DNA of 64,000 nt from Atopobiaceae bacterium (GTDB lineage Bacteria; Actinomycetota; Coriobacteriia; Coriobacteriales; Atopobiaceae). The notes under the pieces are model-generated. The model saw only the letters and a list, made by a program, of their open reading frames with translations. It was not told the DNA's origin and did not search any database. The stretch spans positions 124,001-188,000 of the forward strand of contig JAKVON010000003.1 in the NCBI GenBank assembly GCA_022482785.1, given 5' to 3'. A program made the position numbers and the translations under genes. This document shows, in pieces, positions 60,701 through 64,000 of this stretch (position 1 is the stretch's first letter; every line of letters starts with the position of its first letter).

Positions 60701-63660
60701 ATTGGGCAATAAATGCCGGAATCATCAGCTTCAGCGCCAATGAGGGGTCCGGGAGCGCGCCTGACTCGATTAACACCAACACCCAAGTCGGCTCGGCCGC
60801 CAACCTTCCGGATGGCACCGGCCTGAGCAAGGCAGGGTATGACTTTGCCGGCTGGAACACCGCCGCCGATGGCAGCGGGACGACGTATGCGGCAGGCTCC
60901 AAGGCCTCTGGCGTCCTCATCCCCACCACTGGCGATGAGGTCACCCTCTACGCGAAGTGGACTGCCCATGCGTATGCCGTGACCTTCTCCAAGAATGCCG
61001 ACGATGCCACGGGCACCATGAAGGACATGACCGTTACCTTCGGCGAGCCTGCCCAGACCCTCGCCGCAAACGGCTTCGAGCGCCCCGGCTATAGGTTCTC
61101 CGGCTGGAACACGGAGGCCGCGCCGACGGCCGAGAAGTCCGGCACCGCCTACGCCGCCGACGCATCCGTGAGCAACCTCACGGCAGACCTCGCCCTCTAT
61201 GCCCAGTGGACGAAGAGCTACACGGTCTCCTTCGACACCAGCGGCTATGACAGCCAGACCGTCGACGCCGGCAATGCCGTCACGCCCGTTGCAGATCCCA
61301 CCAAGACCGGATACACGTTCGCAGGCTGGTACTACGACGACGGGGCTGGGAATAGCGTGATGTTCGACTTCAAGAATGCCCTGACCAACGATACCGTTAC
61401 TGGCAGCTCTAGCCTCGACCTCACGGCCGCATGGAACGCGAACGCCTATACCGTGACCTTCGTGGACGACTACTCCAAGACCACAGCTACGCAGGACTTC
61501 ACCTACGACGTAGCCCAGGACCTCAACTGCACGGCGACGTTCAGCAGGGTCGGCTATCACCAGGTCGGCTGGACCACCGCGCACTACGGAAAGGGCACGA
61601 AGTACGACACCCAGCAGGCGGGGGTCAAGAACCTCAAGAGCTCTGGCGACTTCAAGCTCTACGTGCTGTGGGAGGCGAACAGCGACTACAAGGTCTCCTA
61701 TGACCTCGACGACGGCACGCCGAGCACCGACGTCGCCAACCCCAAGGAGGGCGTCTCCTGGACCAGCGCGAACCTCCTGCCGGCCGTGGGCCTCACCAAG
61801 TCCGGCTACGTCTTCGCGGGCTGGGTCGACTCCAAGGGCAACGGCGTCACCAAGGACACGGTGCTCAGCACCCTGCCCGAGTGCAACGACAGCAAGACGG
61901 GAGCGGCGCAGGAGCCCGCGGAGAACACCGTGACGCTCACTGCCACCTGGATTCCCTACACCGAGGCCCCCGTCATCACGACCGGCGCCGACCTGGGCAC
62001 CGCGACCAAGGACGTCGCGTACTCCAAGCAGCTCGCGTTCGCGGGCGTGCCCGACACGGGCACCTGGTCCGTCGCAAGCGGCAGCACCCTGCCCGCCGGC
62101 CTCAAGCTCAGCAAGGAAGGCCTCCTCTCCGGCACGCCCACCACGGCCAAGGACTACGCCTTCGAGCTGAAGGTCGACAACGGCTCCGGCAGCGTCACGA
62201 AGAAGTTCACGCTCAAGGTCGCGGCGAAGACCACCATCACCACCGAATTCATCGCCGACGGTCTCGTGAGCGCTGGCTACTCGCAGCAGCTCGATGCCAC
62301 AGGCGAGAATGTCACCTGGTCTGTCGCTGACGGCGACCTCCCCGACGGCATCACGCTCGCCGCTGGCGGCCTGCTCTCCGGCACGCCCACGGAGACCGGC
62401 ACCTACACCTTCGCGGTGACGGCCACGAGCGCCACGACCGGCTATGCCACGAAGATCTACCAGCTCGACGTGTACGAGGCACCCACCATCACCACCCCGT
62501 CCGTCCCCGACATGGTCGTGGGCACCGCCGTCTCGCAGCAGCTCGACGCGACGGGCGAGCCCGCCGACTTCATGTGGTCGGTCAAGGGCGGCAGCCTGCC
62601 CACCGGCCTCAAGCTCTCCAAGGACGGCCTGCTCTCCGGCACGCCCACCACGGCCGGCACCTACACCTTCACGGTCGCTGCCGACAACGATATGGGCACC
62701 CCCGGCACCAAGAGCTACACGGTCGTCGTCCGCACGCCTGCCGATGCCCTCTACCAGGTGGACGTCCTGGGCGTGGGCACGACCGGCAAGGTCTACACCG
62801 TCAAGAGCGGCGTCAACGCCTCGAACGCCGTCGACATCGCCGGCGCCTCGACCAAGAGCGGCGCGAACGCGCAGGTCTGGTCCGACAACGAGACCCCGGC
62901 CCAGCGCTTCCTCGTGCAGTACCACGCCGTCCAGGGCGGCAAGGGCTACTACACCTTCAAGAACGTCCTGTCCGGCAAGGTCCTCGACGTCGCCGGCGGC
63001 TCGAAGGCGTCCGGCGCCAACGTCCAGCAGTACGAGTCCAACGGCTCCAAGGCCCAGCAGTGGGTGCTCGTGGACGCCGGCAACGGCCTCTACGCCATCA
63101 CCAACGTCGGGTCGGGCATGCCGCTCGACGTGGCCGGCGCCTCCAGCGCCTCCGGCGCGAACCTCCAGCAGTACAAGGCCAACGGCACCTCCGCCCAGAA
63201 GTTCCGCCTGGACTCCTGCCAGACCGCGTCCGACGAGGGCGTCTCGATCGCGTCGTCCGTCAAGGGCTCCCCGGTGCTCGACGTGGCCGGCGCCTCGAAG
63301 AGCGCGGGTGCCAACGTCCAGATCTGGACCTCCAACGGCACCAAGGCCCAGGACTTCGTGCTGGCCTATGACGCGGCGACCGGGTACTATTCCATCACCA
63401 ACGCGGGTTCCGGCCTCGTCCTCGACGTCGCCGGCGCCGGCAGCGCCCCCGGGACCAACGTCTGGCAGTACACGGCCAACGGCTCGCTGGCCCAGAGGTG
63501 GTCACTCGTGAAGGTCGCGGGGGGCTACGAGATATACAGCGCCTGCAACGGCCTCGTGCTCGACGTGGCCGGCGCCAGCAGCAAGGCGGGGACCAACGTC
63601 CAGGTGTACGAGCCCAACCACACGGCGGCTCAGGTCTGGACCCTCGAGTCCATCGACTAG
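57775..63660 (+). CDS. Giant secreted protein with InlB B-repeats and ricin-type lectin domain (copy 2)
   Basis: 1961 residues, a paralogue of the gene just upstream, with the same domain order. It has a signal peptide (MKVKWKHLLTGTTVVALLLC, ending AAFA), a beta-helix-like part (residues about 85-320), a conserved middle segment with TVVDTAPTVAEAAVDP, and about a dozen InlB B-repeats. He_PIG-like modules (GVPDTGTWSVASGSTLPAGL) and six to seven ricin-type repeats (GKVLDVAGGSKASGANVQQY) follow. The N-terminal thirds differ most, and a stretch of about 105 bp in the lectin part is identical to copy 1. There is no sortase signal. Confidence 0.86.
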   Translation: MKVKWKHLLTGTTVVALLLCLTMTAAFAENPATTSAATAATTAATTAAASPAATTPEAATPAATMTPQSEGVASVKNASGITKEYATLHEAVAAASDGDTITLLADATETDIVMISKSVTIDGAGHALNSTASRGIRVNTDGVSVVLKNLTVNMNKVYDNYRGVQVDTYRKADLTLDGCTVNNVDGGGNYGVHVGEGSSGTLVVSNTKITAYQCINIYGNQTVTIDGCTLNSVNNIDSMYSGNAINVLSHKDSPNDTSKTTIRNTTTSVTGKYQNVCSVSDWSATSTVVIESGSFDKLIGNNGADEGMAATKNITITGGKYAKDPSVYAVVPADYVVAKTSDKTYPYQVIPAATVVDTAPTVAEAAVDPTISEKSKEVQEAANTAAEQLASSSAEGLEAVASSAADAVTTEDVQAQATKLSDSGVTVNEDDRVTVFVQPSIEVTVKDVTVDATTNKTTALTLDVTAYVQQIATTATDPAAIKTEGDGQNAIVVEGSKKVVEPTGNVTLTLPLARDFAASKDPTTGTIDNVAVKHVKGSGDTYYYKANVTGDNVNGYVATVEDTHGFSTMTIFAVDKTQATITYKDGDATVGSRSYAIQDVFNGTALPTVTDLNIAKDGYTFKGWKIDSSKALYTTMTGNLWSAIETNGTQGDDGNYTATMTAAWEADAHTVTFDKNADDATGATASEKVTYGDVAKALTANGFTRDGYRFSGWNTKADGTGTAYAADASVSNLTADLTLYAQWTKQCTVTFDTDGGSAAPDAQTVPAGWTAKDPGDPTKTGYTFQGWQLDGKAFAFGTPLTDSITLKAAWKANPYTINIKTSAADPTSLVTVDATYGTPAKLPDASDARLVPPTGKKLAGFTADGKTYNPGQTVSDLVSTDGGSIDLVCVWVDNTALVITFEPAIASDPSVTGSMSNQVVTGATTLSPCAFAKPGWHFVDWTATISLNNISGGAAVSQSSIDGQDISVTSLTLQANWAINAGIISFSANEGSGSAPDSINTNTQVGSAANLPDGTGLSKAGYDFAGWNTAADGSGTTYAAGSKASGVLIPTTGDEVTLYAKWTAHAYAVTFSKNADDATGTMKDMTVTFGEPAQTLAANGFERPGYRFSGWNTEAAPTAEKSGTAYAADASVSNLTADLALYAQWTKSYTVSFDTSGYDSQTVDAGNAVTPVADPTKTGYTFAGWYYDDGAGNSVMFDFKNALTNDTVTGSSSLDLTAAWNANAYTVTFVDDYSKTTATQDFTYDVAQDLNCTATFSRVGYHQVGWTTAHYGKGTKYDTQQAGVKNLKSSGDFKLYVLWEANSDYKVSYDLDDGTPSTDVANPKEGVSWTSANLLPAVGLTKSGYVFAGWVDSKGNGVTKDTVLSTLPECNDSKTGAAQEPAENTVTLTATWIPYTEAPVITTGADLGTATKDVAYSKQLAFAGVPDTGTWSVASGSTLPAGLKLSKEGLLSGTPTTAKDYAFELKVDNGSGSVTKKFTLKVAAKTTITTEFIADGLVSAGYSQQLDATGENVTWSVADGDLPDGITLAAGGLLSGTPTETGTYTFAVTATSATTGYATKIYQLDVYEAPTITTPSVPDMVVGTAVSQQLDATGEPADFMWSVKGGSLPTGLKLSKDGLLSGTPTTAGTYTFTVAADNDMGTPGTKSYTVVVRTPADALYQVDVLGVGTTGKVYTVKSGVNASNAVDIAGASTKSGANAQVWSDNETPAQRFLVQYHAVQGGKGYYTFKNVLSGKVLDVAGGSKASGANVQQYESNGSKAQQWVLVDAGNGLYAITNVGSGMPLDVAGASSASGANLQQYKANGTSAQKFRLDSCQTASDEGVSIASSVKGSPVLDVAGASKSAGANVQIWTSNGTKAQDFVLAYDAATGYYSITNAGSGLVLDVAGAGSAPGTNVWQYTANGSLAQRWSLVKVAGGYEIYSACNGLVLDVAGASSKAGTNVQVYEPNHTAAQVWTLESID

Positions 63661-63668
63661 GCGGCAGG

Positions 63669-63765
63669 GGGCGGGGCGGTCGCCATCGGCGCCGCCCCGC
63701 CCGACACGAGGCTCGCATTGATAGACGATTGGCAGCACGCCGGCGGGGATCCCTCCCCGCCGGCG
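63669..63765. terminator. GC-rich hairpins after the second giant protein
   Basis: One hairpin pairs GGGCGGGGCGG with CCGCCCCGCCC at about 63669-63703. A second, perfect 12-bp hairpin (CGCCGGCGGGGA/TCCCCGCCGGCG) lies at 63738-63765, just before the last gene. Confidence 0.6.
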
Positions 63766-63788
63766 TCGCTCACGAAGGGAACGCGCAC

Positions 63789-64000
63789 ATGCTCAACAGT
63801 GCCCAGAGGCGGGCCGAGCAGCTCACCGGCGAGTTCGTCCATGCGTATTGGGACGGAGACATCGACCGCGTCGAGACGATGCTCGCGGACGACTTCATGT
63901 GGATCGGCGCCCAGGAGGACGAGTACGCCCTGAGCCGCGACGCCGCGGTGGAGCAGTTCCATGCCATCGCCCGCAACTTCAGGCGGGTCATACTGGCGGA
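63789..64000 (+). CDS. NTF2/SnoaL-fold regulator-like protein, 5' part
   Basis: Seventy codons are visible before the window ends. MLNSAQRRAEQLTGEFVHAY and VETMLADDFMWIGAQEDEY align with the N-terminal domain of the LytTR regulator at 30156 (LTQEVLARFWQLDCEYVLSL and ADDVMWIAPEQERY). An ATG at 63789 with AAGGGA upstream is the start. A C-terminal LytTR domain is expected but lies outside the window. Confidence 0.75.
   Translation, partial: MLNSAQRRAEQLTGEFVHAYWDGDIDRVETMLADDFMWIGAQEDEYALSRDAAVEQFHAIARNFRRVILA

Overview
The window is a GC-rich bacterial chromosome segment that spans the replication-origin neighbourhood. The order dnaN-dnaA-(GHKL gene)-rpmH-rnpA-yidD-yidC-jag-rsmG-parS-parA-parB is typical of Gram-positive origins. 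Several traits point to Actinomycetota, class Coriobacteriia, probably an Olsenella/Atopobiaceae-like gut or oral organism: an NRAMP-related transporter with DAGG/APW motifs, tandem WYL regulators, an NHLP/NHLM peptide exporter and giant InlB-repeat surface proteins. The taxon is an inference from gene content; no 16S gene is present.

Layout. 1-8.7 kb: replication, translation and segregation core, with two mirror-image parS sites before parA. 8.7-15.8 kb: rlmN, ddl, a DinG-type exonuclease-helicase and a PafB/PafC-like WYL pair. 15.9-20.7 kb: one very large M28-peptidase-like gene whose two halves are separated by about 1200 acidic, proline-rich residues; a 5-bp duplication in its repeats breaks the frame. 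20.8-28.1 kb: glutaredoxin, tRNA-Gly, M29 aminopeptidase, tRNA-Lys, an orphan RelB/DinJ-like antitoxin, an endonuclease-like gene flanked by REP-like repeats, exonuclease III, a patatin and a sirtuin. 28.2-30.1 kb: a RloA/RloB (AbiL-like) defence pair with a damaged rloB.

30.1-42.8 kb is the most interesting region. It holds an NTF2-fold/LytTR regulator, a sortase-anchored surface protein, a minimal NHLM-type membrane adaptor, a C39-peptidase ABC exporter and a second NHLM-type ABC exporter. A 390-bp inverted-repeat element follows, then an array of small precursor genes. The precursors share a nearly invariant double-glycine leader but carry different cores, several of them zinc-ribbon-like. 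The array is interrupted by an IS30-family element and contains fused and broken copies.

42.8-51.2 kb: NRAMP-related transporter and MgtE/CBS protein, a DeoR regulator next to decayed PTS IIA and IIB genes, LemA, tRNA-Ser and tadA. 51.3-63.7 kb: two tandem giant secreted proteins (beta-helix, InlB B-repeats, putative Ig domains, ricin-type lectin). The window ends in a second NTF2-fold protein, a paralogue of the LytTR regulator's N-terminus.

How the parts may work together. Direct repeats TTCGTTCC spaced exactly 21 bp apart, the geometry of LytTR-family operators, lie upstream of the sortase-anchored protein, the first precursor peptide and both giant lectin proteins. In three of the four the second repeat is followed by exactly 26 bp and then TGRTAT. 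I infer one LytTR regulon that couples export of a leader-peptide family to display of large surface proteins.
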